Source: an uncultured Winogradskyella sp. (lineage in GTDB: Bacteria > Bacteroidota > Bacteroidia > Flavobacteriales > Flavobacteriaceae). Taken from it: a stretch of DNA of 64,000 bases. The position numbers and the translations under genes are program-made. Under the pieces are notes generated by a model, which saw only the letters and a list, made by a program, of their open reading frames with translations, searched no databases and was not told where the DNA came from. The DNA is taken from positions 1-64,000 of the forward strand of contig NZ_CALGNH010000013.1 of the NCBI RefSeq assembly GCF_937958655.1. Reading direction: 5' to 3'. Shown here in pieces: positions 54,102 through 63,111 of this stretch; the first letter of the stretch is position 1, and each line of letters opens with the position of its first letter.

Positions 54102-57100
54102 ATGACAAATTTTAACTTTAAAAAGTGGAATACAATCCTTGCATGGGTTGTATTTGCAATAGCTTTAGTTACCTATTCATTAACTATAGAGCCTACGGTT
54201 AGCTTTTGGGATGCTGGTGAGTATATTTTAACATCCGCAAAATTACAAGTTGGTCATCCACCTGGTGCTCCTTTGTTTCAAATGATAGGAGCCTTCTTTG
54301 CTATGTTTGCTTTAGAACCTTCTCAGATCGGTATGATAATGAATATGATGAGTGCTACAGCTAGTGCTTTTACTATTCTCTTCATGTTTTGGACCATTAG
54401 TATGCTTTTGGTTAAATTAGTAAAACACAATAAAAATTCTGGTACGGGTAAAGGCATGGCCATATTAGGCAGTGCTTTAGTTGGTAGTTTAGCGTTTACA
54501 TTTACAGATTCATTTTGGTTTAACGCTGTAGAAACTGAAGTTTATGCCATGGCAACGCTCATTATGGCTGTTATGTTTTATCTAGCCTTACGCTGGGAAC
54601 AAGATATGCATACTCCAAGAGGGAATCGTTGGCTGATTTTAATAGCATTTGTTATTGGCCTTTCGTTTGGTGTTCACTTTATGGGTTTATTAACTATACC
54701 TGCTATTGGGCTTATTTATTACTTTAAAAATTACAAAACTATAACGGTAAAGAATTTTATAATTGCCAATGTAGTATCGGCAGCTATTTTGTTATTTATA
54801 TTTAAGTTACTTCTACCTTCAACACTTAAGTTATTTGGCTACTTAGAAGTGTTTTTTGTAAATTCTGTTGGGTTACCTTTTAACTCTGGAACCATCATTA
54901 CTGGGTTAATCGTTATTGGTTTATTCTATTTTGGATTGCGCTATACAAGACAAAAAGGCTTAATACACATCAACACCTTAGTCCTTTGTTTAATGTTTAT
55001 ATTTATAGGGTTTTCTTCTTGGATGATGCTACCTATTAGAGCTAATGCTAATGTTATTATTAATGAAAACGACCCTTCTGATGCACGTGAGTTACTGGCA
55101 TATTACAACCTAGAGCAATACCCAGAGACACACTTGTTTTATGGTCCTCAGTTTACTGAAATTTATTCTGGAGCTGATAAAGACAATCCCTTTGTAAATG
55201 ACAAGAAGAATTACGAACGCGATGAAGAACTTGGTAAATATGTAATTATTAACGATTGGGAAGGTACAAAACAAAACTACAACCATGAGCACGCGTCGGT
55301 ATTACCAAGAATGTGGAGTAGCGAACATGCTGCTAATTATATGATGTTTACTGGCCTTATTAATTTTAAAGTAAACCCTAACCTACAAAGACGTGCTTAC
55401 AATGAGGCGCTTAATTACGGACTATCAGAAGAAGAAGCCAGTCAGTATGCTCTACAAGAAAAACTTAGAGTAGACCGCGTTGTAAATGATTTTAGAATGC
55501 GTATAAGAAATGGCGAGGTAGATTATGAAGATTATGACCGATTTTTAAGAACCTATGGGCAACAATATCTCGAAATAGAAAAACCTTCCTTTGGCGATAA
55601 TTTAGCATACATGTTTCAGTATCAGTTTGGGTACATGTACTGGCGTTATTTTATGTGGAATTTTACTGGAAGACAAAACGACATCCAAGGTAAATACGAT
55701 GATTTTAATGGTAATTGGATTTCTGGAATTAAATTAATAGACGAGTTACATCTTGGTGTTTCTCAAGAAAATCTACCGACTGATGTTTTAGAAAACAATG
55801 CGCGTAACACGTATTACTTTTTACCGTTATTACTAGGCCTAATTGGTTTTTTCTTTTTAATGTCTACCGATGCTAAACGCTTTTGGGTCTTACTAGTGTT
55901 CTTTTTATTAACAGGATTAGCAATTCAATTCTATACTAATATAAGACCATTTGAACCTCGCGAGCGGGACTACTCTGTTGTTGGTTCTTTTTATGTCTTT
56001 GCAATATGGATAGGATTTGGCGTTTATGCGCTATACGATTTATTAAAAACTAGTGTTAGCTCTAAATTTTTGGCACCAGCCATTACGGTACTTTGTATTA
56101 TCGTAGTTCCTGGTGTATTGGCAGCAAATAACTGGGATGACCATGATCGTTCCGGAAAATACACCGCCAATGCTATGGCTCGTAAATATTTAGAATCTTG
56201 TGCACCTAACGCCATATTATTTACCATTGGAGATAATGATTCCTTCCCACTTTGGTACTTACAAGAAATTGAAGGTGTGCGTACCGATGTACGTGTTGTT
56301 AACACCAGTTTATTTCAAACCGACTGGTACATCGATCAAATGAAAAGAAAGACTTACGAAAGTGACCCAATTCCTTCGCAACTAGAGCACAATCAATATA
56401 GAGGCAGTACAAGAGATGTTATAATATATAGAGAAATTAGTAAACAAATTGCTCAAGACACGCTAAATATTAAAGATTTTATGGACTTTGTATCTAGCGA
56501 GAAGCCAACAACAAAATTTAAATACGTCCTTGAAAAACAAGGTGAAGATCCAACGCAATATCCAAGTTATCTACTAAACACAAACTATTTCCCAACGCGT
56601 CATATTAGTGTCCCTGTAGACAAACAAACCGTTCTTAAAAATGGTATTGTAAAGGAGAAAGATGCAGATAAAATTGAAGATCAATTACATGCAACTATTG
56701 AGGGAAGTTACATTTACAAAAACCGTTTATTAATGCTAGACATTATTGCTAATAACAACTGGGAGCGCCCAATATATTTTACTGGTGGTGCATTTGGTGC
56801 TGATGATTATGTGTGGCTTAAAGATTATTTACAGTTAGACGGCATGTGTTACAAGTTGGTGCCAATAAAAACAGCTGTTGACAAAGCCAACCCTTATGAT
56901 ATGGGTAGAATTGATGCCGATTTAATGTATAATATGGTTAAAACATGGGATTGGGGCGGAAGCGGTAATGCTATTTACCACGATATTGAAACACGCAGAA
57001 ATGGTATTACCTACAGAGGAAATTTAGCACGTTTAATCGAAGCCCTTATTAATGAAGATAAATTAGACAAAGCCGAAGAAATTGCCGACTTAGCCATGGA

Positions 57101-57509
57101 AAAAATGCCTGTAGACACCTTTGGCTACTACTCACTTTTAGAACCCTATATTAGCGCCTATTACGAAATAGGAAATGTAGACAAAGGAAGAGCGCTTTAT
57201 AAAGATGTGTCTAAAAAATATCAAGAAAAAATCTTGTATTACAGCGGATTGGACAAAAGGAATAAAATGCGCTTAATTGAAGACATCTATTTAGACATAC
57301 AACGCTATAGAGCTTTGGTAGATGTCTTAATTTTATATAACGATAATCATTTTGCGCTCAAAGAAACCCAAACTTTTAATAGTTACTTAGAGGAACTTAA
57401 GGATTTATTAGGGCCTTCTGAAGAAGAAATCGCTGAACCTAGAGAAGATATAGATATTAAAACCATTTTAAGTGATAGCATTGAAGATAGTATAGCGCCA
57501 GAAGAGTAG
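54102..57509 (+). CDS. DUF2723 multi-pass membrane protein, GT-C-type glycosyltransferase (family 117-like)
   Basis: The 1135-residue protein begins with the DUF2723 signature: a first helix, then TIEPTVSFWDAGEYILTSAKLQVGHPPGAPLF. The acidic residue in WDAGEY after the first helix is typical of GT-C enzymes that use lipid-linked sugars. About 12 helices fill residues 10-340 and 570-690; a soluble part lies between them, and a long soluble C-terminal part follows, with helical repeats (KAEEIADLAMEKMPVDTFGYYS...) resembling TPR near 950-1060. Public annotation often calls such proteins glycosyltransferase family 117. The acceptor is unknown. A polysaccharide deacetylase gene starts three bases after its stop, which supports a role in surface glycan or glycoprotein synthesis. 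Confidence 0.88.
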   Translation: MTNFNFKKWNTILAWVVFAIALVTYSLTIEPTVSFWDAGEYILTSAKLQVGHPPGAPLFQMIGAFFAMFALEPSQIGMIMNMMSATASAFTILFMFWTISMLLVKLVKHNKNSGTGKGMAILGSALVGSLAFTFTDSFWFNAVETEVYAMATLIMAVMFYLALRWEQDMHTPRGNRWLILIAFVIGLSFGVHFMGLLTIPAIGLIYYFKNYKTITVKNFIIANVVSAAILLFIFKLLLPSTLKLFGYLEVFFVNSVGLPFNSGTIITGLIVIGLFYFGLRYTRQKGLIHINTLVLCLMFIFIGFSSWMMLPIRANANVIINENDPSDARELLAYYNLEQYPETHLFYGPQFTEIYSGADKDNPFVNDKKNYERDEELGKYVIINDWEGTKQNYNHEHASVLPRMWSSEHAANYMMFTGLINFKVNPNLQRRAYNEALNYGLSEEEASQYALQEKLRVDRVVNDFRMRIRNGEVDYEDYDRFLRTYGQQYLEIEKPSFGDNLAYMFQYQFGYMYWRYFMWNFTGRQNDIQGKYDDFNGNWISGIKLIDELHLGVSQENLPTDVLENNARNTYYFLPLLLGLIGFFFLMSTDAKRFWVLLVFFLLTGLAIQFYTNIRPFEPRERDYSVVGSFYVFAIWIGFGVYALYDLLKTSVSSKFLAPAITVLCIIVVPGVLAANNWDDHDRSGKYTANAMARKYLESCAPNAILFTIGDNDSFPLWYLQEIEGVRTDVRVVNTSLFQTDWYIDQMKRKTYESDPIPSQLEHNQYRGSTRDVIIYREISKQIAQDTLNIKDFMDFVSSEKPTTKFKYVLEKQGEDPTQYPSYLLNTNYFPTRHISVPVDKQTVLKNGIVKEKDADKIEDQLHATIEGSYIYKNRLLMLDIIANNNWERPIYFTGGAFGADDYVWLKDYLQLDGMCYKLVPIKTAVDKANPYDMGRIDADLMYNMVKTWDWGGSGNAIYHDIETRRNGITYRGNLARLIEALINEDKLDKAEEIADLAMEKMPVDTFGYYSLLEPYISAYYEIGNVDKGRALYKDVSKKYQEKILYYSGLDKRNKMRLIEDIYLDIQRYRALVDVLILYNDNHFALKETQTFNSYLEELKDLLGPSEEEIAEPREDIDIKTILSDSIEDSIAPEE

Positions 57510-57512
57510 AAC

Positions 57513-58163
57513 ATGCAGATTATACCGGCCAAAACACCAAAATTTATAAAATCCTTATTTCCAAATTTGATCTGGAGTATTGAATCGACTCAAAAAGAGA
57601 TATACTTAACTTTTGATGATGGCCCAACTCCAGAAATTACAGATTGGGTGCTAAATACACTGGCTGAATATGATGCTAAAGCGACCTTCTTCTGCATTGG
57701 AAATAATATTGAAAAACATCCAGATATTTTTTTAAGAATCATAGCTGATGGTCATAGCATTGGAAACCATACATTTAGTCATCTTAAAGGATGGAAACAA
57801 AAGACCAAAACATACATTGAAGATGTTGAAAAAACAAACCAGCTGATCAATTCAAAAGTCGAAAATCATCCATCAGTAGGCCAAAATCTCTTTCGACCTC
57901 CGTATGGCAAGTTTAAAGTAAAACAGAGTAAAAAACTTCAGAAATTAGGTTATAAAATCATTCTTTGGGATGTTCTATCTTATGATTGGGATAAGACCGT
58001 TAGTGAAGACGCTTGTTTAAACAATGTTATAACTGCCACAAAAAAAGGAAGTATTATTGTGTTTCATGATAGTTTAAAAGCTTCAAAAAACTTAAGATAC
58101 GTACTACCTAAAGTCTTAGCTTATTTTAGTGAACAGGGTTTTAAATTTAGAACTTTAGATTAA
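57513..58163 (+). CDS. Polysaccharide deacetylase (NodB homology, CE4 type)
   Basis: These metal-dependent enzymes remove N- or O-acetyl groups from glycans. The 216-residue protein shows the NodB motifs: TFDDGPTPE (motif 1, catalytic and metal Asp), HSIGNHTFSH (motif 2, metal histidines), FRPPYGKF (motif 3), DVLSYDWD (motif 4) and IIVFHDS (motif 5). There is no signal peptide; the N-terminus (MQIIPAKTPKFIKSLFPNLIWSI) resembles that of cytoplasmic or loosely membrane-bound members. It is co-transcribed with the DUF2723 gene and convergent with the thioredoxin-like gene. Confidence 0.93.
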   Translation: MQIIPAKTPKFIKSLFPNLIWSIESTQKEIYLTFDDGPTPEITDWVLNTLAEYDAKATFFCIGNNIEKHPDIFLRIIADGHSIGNHTFSHLKGWKQKTKTYIEDVEKTNQLINSKVENHPSVGQNLFRPPYGKFKVKQSKKLQKLGYKIILWDVLSYDWDKTVSEDACLNNVITATKKGSIIVFHDSLKASKNLRYVLPKVLAYFSEQGFKFRTLD

Positions 58164-58183
58164 AATATAAAAATACTACTTCG

Positions 58184-58480
58184 CTACATATAATTTTGCA
58201 GAATTTCTATTAAAGCGTTAACCTCCTGCTTACCGCTATAACGCCATTTCATTTCTCCGTTTTTGTAGATTATTAATGTTGGTAAGCCTTTAACGCGTAG
58301 CGCGTCTGCCAATTCTCTATTTTTATCAACATCAATTTTTATAACTTTGGCTTTGTCCCCTAATGCCGCAGCGACATCTCTTAGTGCAGAATGCATAGCT
58401 ATAGACTCATTATCCTTCTCTGCATAGAAGTCTAATAACACCGGAATATCAACATCTATTAAGTCCCCAAATTTTGACAT
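58184..58480 (-). CDS. Thioredoxin-fold protein lacking the CxxC active site
   Basis: This 98-residue protein follows the thioredoxin pattern: VLLDFYAEKDNESIAMHSAL where WCGPC would stand, then AAALGDKAKVIKIDVDKNRELADALRVKGLPTLIIYKNGEMKWRYSGKQ with the conserved cis-proline (GLPT). No cysteine occurs in the whole protein, so it cannot be a disulfide reductase. A structural, chaperone or binding role is possible. It stands alone, convergent with the deacetylase. The same replacement being inherited across relatives would show that it is not a random loss. Confidence 0.9.
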   Translation of the reverse strand: MSKFGDLIDVDIPVLLDFYAEKDNESIAMHSALRDVAAALGDKAKVIKIDVDKNRELADALRVKGLPTLIIYKNGEMKWRYSGKQEVNALIEILQNYM

Positions 58481-58589
58481 ACGCTGTATAGATTTTGGTA
58501 AAATATGTTAATTAAAACTAACTCAATTGCCATTTTATAAAGCTACTAGGTTAACTTTCAACATTATAAAAATAAGCATTTGTAAGCAA

Positions 58590-59816
58590 TTAAGCTTCTT
58601 TTGAGCCTTTTTTAAGTTCAATAACTGTTATTTCTGGCCATATCCCAACACGACCAGGATATCCTAAATACCCAAATCCTCTATTAACATTTATATACTG
58701 ACCCAAATTTTTATAAATACCTGCCCACTGCTTATATCGCCATTTAACAGGGCTCCATTTTATCCAACCAGGAATTTCAATACCAAATTGCATACCATGC
58801 GTATGACCGCTTAAAGTTAAATGGTAATGATAATTATCATTAACCACTTGGGCCTCCCAGTGGCTTGGGTCATGGCTCATTAATACTTTAAAGTCATTAG
58901 CTTCTATTTTTGAGGATGCCTTTTTTAAATCTCCCGCTTTTTTAAAGCCTCCTTTTCCCCAATTTTCTACACCAATAAGTGCTAGTTTAGCACCATCTTT
59001 TTCTAAATAGCGATGTTCATTTAATAATAAATCAAATCCTATTTCCTTTTGTATGCGTTTTAAATCCTCTAAATTTTTAGCTTTATCTGCTTCTGTTGGC
59101 CAATCTACATAGTCGCCATAATCATGATTTCCTAATACAGAAAACTTTCCGTCTTTAGCTTTTAACCGACCAAAAGTAGATTTCCAAGGTAGCATTTCAG
59201 ACGCTTTATTATTTACCATATCACCCGTAAATAATATAACATCAGATTGTTGCTCGTTAATTAAATCTATGGCATACTCAATTTTCTCTTTATTATCAAA
59301 ACTACCAGAATGAATATCACTTATTTGGGTAAGTCTATAACCATCGAACGCGTCTGGTAAATCTTCAAAATAAAGCGTATAATTTAAAACTCTAAATCTA
59401 TACTTACCACGATACATACCGTAAAGTAAGGATGCAAAAGGTATAGCAGCTAAACCAAGAGCAACCTGACTAATAAATTTTCGCCTCGAAGAAAAATAAG
59501 TAGTTTCATTTCTATAAACCAGTTTTCTGAATCCCCAATGTATCGCTCTAAAAATATCTTCACCAAAAAGAACTATGGTTATAATAAGATTAAAAGAAAG
59601 TAATGCCAACATAAAGCCAAACGCGTAACTTTTACTTGGCGTAAGTACACGGCCCTCAGATGATCCCATAAGTTGATATATGAGATTAACAATAACCAAC
59701 GCAACAATGCCAAAGTAAAGGTAATAAAGCCAAGTATGCTTTGTTATTGTACGTATGGCCATAAACCCATAAACGATAGATAAAATACAAATAATAAGAA
59801 AAATGACTAAGCGCAT
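58590..59816 (-). CDS. Membrane-bound metallophosphoesterase
   Basis: The 408-residue protein has four N-terminal helices (about 2-25, 30-48, 62-85 and 115-135) and a calcineurin-like phosphoesterase domain from about 155. The metal motifs are DIHSGSF (D-x-H), FTGDMVNN (GD), LGNHDYGDY (GNHD) and LSGHTHGMQF (GHTH). The layout matches YkuE/YaeI-like enzymes that act on lipids at the membrane, such as UDP-diacylglucosamine or similar; the real substrate is not deducible. It has a TAACTTTG -7 candidate upstream. Confidence 0.92.
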   Translation of the reverse strand: MRLVIFLIICILSIVYGFMAIRTITKHTWLYYLYFGIVALVIVNLIYQLMGSSEGRVLTPSKSYAFGFMLALLSFNLIITIVLFGEDIFRAIHWGFRKLVYRNETTYFSSRRKFISQVALGLAAIPFASLLYGMYRGKYRFRVLNYTLYFEDLPDAFDGYRLTQISDIHSGSFDNKEKIEYAIDLINEQQSDVILFTGDMVNNKASEMLPWKSTFGRLKAKDGKFSVLGNHDYGDYVDWPTEADKAKNLEDLKRIQKEIGFDLLLNEHRYLEKDGAKLALIGVENWGKGGFKKAGDLKKASSKIEANDFKVLMSHDPSHWEAQVVNDNYHYHLTLSGHTHGMQFGIEIPGWIKWSPVKWRYKQWAGIYKNLGQYINVNRGFGYLGYPGRVGIWPEITVIELKKGSKEA

Positions 59817-59835
59817 AGACGTACTAATTTAATCC

Positions 59836-59843
59836 CAAAGTTA
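59836..59843 (-). promoter_or_regulatory. Possible -7 element for the metallophosphoesterase gene
   Basis: TAACTTTG on the minus strand matches TAnnTTTG, 19 bases before the start codon. The nearest upstream TTG is 25 bases away, which is too far for the usual spacing. Confidence 0.4.
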
Positions 59844-60067
59844 CGGAATGAAACCATAAACTTTCTTACAATATTGTTAATGCCCTATCATTTATAGAAA
59901 TTCTATTTCTTAAGATTCATAACTATAATTAAAATTTAAAATAGCTCACTTATTTAAATAAGATAGCTTTATTAAATTATTGCAACTCTATTATACTTAC
60001 TAAATACAAGTTTGCTATGCATTGGTCATCTTATTGTGCAGAATAAAAATAATCTACAAAGGTCTTG

Positions 60068-60096
60068 TAATGCATTTTAGTATATTAGATGCATTA
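60068..60096 (+). promoter_or_regulatory. 8-bp dyad TAATGCAT...ATGCATTA, candidate operator before GH92
   Basis: TAATGCAT and ATGCATTA are perfect inverted arms with a 13-base spacer, 20 bases before the GH92 start codon. A repressor site for a sugar-use locus is possible, but the region is AT-rich and no regulator gene is beside it. Confidence 0.3.
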
Positions 60097-60116
60097 AAAT
60101 TAGTAATCTTTTTTTG

Positions 60117-63068
60117 ATGACTTCTAAACTATCCGCTGTTCTCATTAGCATTATCTTATGTTTTAGCTGCAATAAAACCTCTAAAACTAACAAAGCAAAA
60201 AAAGACCTACCACTTACTAGCTATGTCAATACCTTTATTGGAACAGGTGGCCATGGACATACCTATCCCGGTGCCACGCTACCCTATGGTATGATGCAGT
60301 TAAGCCCAGATACAAGATTAGACGGCTGGGACGGCTGCTCTGGCTATCATTATAGTGATAATTATATATATGGGTTTTCGCACACACACCTCAGCGGTAC
60401 AGGAATTAGTGATTATGGTGACGTACTTTTAATGCCTACAAATACACATAACTTTAATAATGGCTCAGATGGTAAAAAAGGCTACAGGGCACATTTTAAC
60501 CATGAAAACGAAACGTCAGAACCTGGTTATTATAAAGTACATTTAGACTCTATAAATATTGATGTAGAATTAACAGTGTCATTGCGAAGTGGACTTCATA
60601 AATATCAATTTCCATCAGCTGAAAATCAATTTGTGATTTTAGATTTGGTCCATCGCGATAAGGTTTTGGACGCTAAAATTGATAGAATCTCTGATACCGA
60701 AATTGTTGGTTATCGTCATTCTTCAGCTTGGGCAAAAGACCAAAGGCTATTCTTTGCCATAAAAACATCGCATCCGTTTGATGATATGTTGCAATCACCA
60801 CCTGAAAATGGTAAACCTGGAGGCAGACGCTCATCCTTAAAATTTAATAACCCAAACAACGAGCCTCTTATTATAAAAATCGGGATTTCTGCTGTAGATA
60901 TTGAAGGTGCACGCAAAAATTTAAATGCAGAAATTGGCAACAAAGATTTTGAAACTGTCAAGAACGAAGCACAATCCTATTGGGAAAAACAATTAGGAAA
61001 GATTACCATTGAAAGTACTACAACAACGCTCAGCACAGAAGATATAGACAAAAAAACCAATTTTTACACAGCACTATATCATACCATGTTAGCACCGCAA
61101 CGTTATCAAGATGTTGATGGGCGTTATAGAGGTATGGACTTAGAGATTCACTATTCAGATTTTGACTATTACTCGGTATTTTCGCTTTGGGACACTTACA
61201 GAGCTGCGCATCCATTATATACCATAATTGAACAAGAACGAACCAACCACTTCATCAATACCTTTTTAGCAAAATATGATGAAGGTGGCATTTTGCCTAT
61301 GTGGGATTTAGCAGGTAATTATACGGATTGTATGATTGGATATCATGCCGTATCAGTAATCGCTGATGCGTATTTAAAAGGCATAAGGGATTATGATGTA
61401 GAAAAAGCGTTTAAAGCGATGAAGCACTCGGCAACAAGAGATAAATTTGGGCTTAAAGCTTACAAAACCTATGGTTTTATTCCTGTGGATGAAGAAAGCG
61501 AATCCGTGTCTAAAACCTTAGAATATGCTTATGATGATTGGACGATTGCACAAATGGCAAAGCAAATGGGTAAATCCGAAGATTACAAAACCTATATTAA
61601 ACGTGCTCAGCACTACAAAAATGTTTTTGATCCAGAATCTAAATTTATGAGAGGCCGTTTTAGAAATACCTGGTTTGTGCCTTTTGACCCTTACGAAGTT
61701 AACTTTAACTACACCGAAGCTAATGCATGGCAATACAGTTTCTATGCCCCTCAGGATGTTTCAGGATTTATAGATTTACTCGGTGGAAAAGATAATCTCG
61801 AAATTCAACTCGATAAATTATTTAATGCCAATACCGAAACCTCTGGTCGTAACCAATCCGATATCACAGGACTGATCGGTCAGTATGCTCATGGTAACGA
61901 GCCTAGTCATCACATAGCATATCTCTATAACTTTGTAAATAAGCCACACAAAACACAAGAAAAAGTACATCAAATACTAACAGAATTATACAAAAATGAG
62001 CCAAATGGCATATCAGGCAATGAAGACTGTGGGCAAATGAGTGCATGGTATGTACTAAGTGCAATGGGATTTTACCCTGTAACACCTGGCAGTAATACCT
62101 ACATTATTGGAACACCACTTTTTGATAAAGTAACCATTAATCTTGAAAACAAAAATCAATTCAACATCTTGGCACATAATTTAAGCGACACCAATATCTA
62201 TATTGACAACGTTAAACTAAACGGAAAAGATTTAGACGTCACTTATCTAAAACATGAAGCTATTATGGCTGGTGGAACGCTTGAATTTTATATGACAGAC
62301 AAGCCAGCAATTTGGGGAAGCAAAACAGAACAAGAACCAAAAACAGAAATTAAACATCATAATATTTTACCATCACCCTATATAGAAAAAGGCGCTATTA
62401 CCTTTAGAGAAAAAACCGAAGTTGTATTAAACTCTGCAGAGCAAGACGCTAAAATCTATTATGCTTTAGATAATGAAGACTTTAAATTATACGAAAAGCC
62501 AATTACTTTGCGTGAAGATGCTAATTTGAACTTATATTCAGAAAAAGAAGAATTAAAAAGCCCTATACTTACAACACCATTCTTTAAAATAGACCCAAAC
62601 CTCAGTATAACCTTAGAAACAGACTATGCCAATCAATATTCTGCTGGTGGTAATGACGCACTAATAGATGGTATTAGAAGCACAAAAAACTATCGCACAG
62701 GCAGTTGGCAAGGCTATCATAATACAGATATGATTGCAACTGTAAACTTAGGATCAGTTAAAGAAATTTCAACAGTACAGGTGAACTTTTTACAAGACCA
62801 AGGCGCTTGGATTTTTTACCCAACCCAAGTGCAGTGTCTAGTCTCAAAAGACAATAAAACCTTTACAGCTTTACCATCTCAAAAGATAGACGCCTCAAAA
62901 CAAAATAGTAATCTTGAAATTAAAACGACCGAATTTAAAATCCTTGATGGATCATACAAATATGTAAAAATAATTGCTAAAAAAATGGGTAAATTACCCA
63001 AATGGCACTTGGGCTATCCTTATAATGGACGTAGCTGGATTTTTGCAGACGAAATCTCTATTAAGTAA
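60117..63068 (+). CDS. GH92 alpha-mannosidase lipoprotein with C-terminal F5/8-like domain
   Basis: GH92 enzymes are calcium-dependent exo-alpha-mannosidases acting on N-glycans and yeast mannan. The start is the ATG at 60117 (the track uses the preceding TTG), giving 983 residues with a lipoprotein signal (LSAVLISIILCFSC). The N-terminal beta domain (VNTFIGTGGHGHTYPGATLPYGMMQLSPD, GFSHTHLSGTG) and the catalytic barrel (FSLWDTYRAAHPL; GNEDCGQMSAWYVLSAMGFYPV, with the catalytic acid) are intact. From about 740 comes a chitobiase-type beta module, and from about 840 an F5/8 type C-like domain (NDALIDGIRSTKNYRTGSWQGYHN), probably carbohydrate-binding. A sugar transporter gene follows. Confidence 0.95.
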   Translation: MTSKLSAVLISIILCFSCNKTSKTNKAKKDLPLTSYVNTFIGTGGHGHTYPGATLPYGMMQLSPDTRLDGWDGCSGYHYSDNYIYGFSHTHLSGTGISDYGDVLLMPTNTHNFNNGSDGKKGYRAHFNHENETSEPGYYKVHLDSINIDVELTVSLRSGLHKYQFPSAENQFVILDLVHRDKVLDAKIDRISDTEIVGYRHSSAWAKDQRLFFAIKTSHPFDDMLQSPPENGKPGGRRSSLKFNNPNNEPLIIKIGISAVDIEGARKNLNAEIGNKDFETVKNEAQSYWEKQLGKITIESTTTTLSTEDIDKKTNFYTALYHTMLAPQRYQDVDGRYRGMDLEIHYSDFDYYSVFSLWDTYRAAHPLYTIIEQERTNHFINTFLAKYDEGGILPMWDLAGNYTDCMIGYHAVSVIADAYLKGIRDYDVEKAFKAMKHSATRDKFGLKAYKTYGFIPVDEESESVSKTLEYAYDDWTIAQMAKQMGKSEDYKTYIKRAQHYKNVFDPESKFMRGRFRNTWFVPFDPYEVNFNYTEANAWQYSFYAPQDVSGFIDLLGGKDNLEIQLDKLFNANTETSGRNQSDITGLIGQYAHGNEPSHHIAYLYNFVNKPHKTQEKVHQILTELYKNEPNGISGNEDCGQMSAWYVLSAMGFYPVTPGSNTYIIGTPLFDKVTINLENKNQFNILAHNLSDTNIYIDNVKLNGKDLDVTYLKHEAIMAGGTLEFYMTDKPAIWGSKTEQEPKTEIKHHNILPSPYIEKGAITFREKTEVVLNSAEQDAKIYYALDNEDFKLYEKPITLREDANLNLYSEKEELKSPILTTPFFKIDPNLSITLETDYANQYSAGGNDALIDGIRSTKNYRTGSWQGYHNTDMIATVNLGSVKEISTVQVNFLQDQGAWIFYPTQVQCLVSKDNKTFTALPSQKIDASKQNSNLEIKTTEFKILDGSYKYVKIIAKKMGKLPKWHLGYPYNGRSWIFADEISIK

Positions 63069-63111
63069 AACAAACAATAATATAAATAACACAGACTAAC
63101 AACAAAAAATA

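Larger units (their letters stand above)
59817..60116. other. Divergent intergenic region between the phosphoesterase and GH92 genes
   Basis: These 300 bases contain no plausible gene. They hold a -7 candidate for the phosphoesterase (59836-59843) and an AATGCAT-type dyad before the GH92 gene (60068-60096). The central part (59900-60060) is AT-rich with no structure I can name. Confidence 0.55.
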
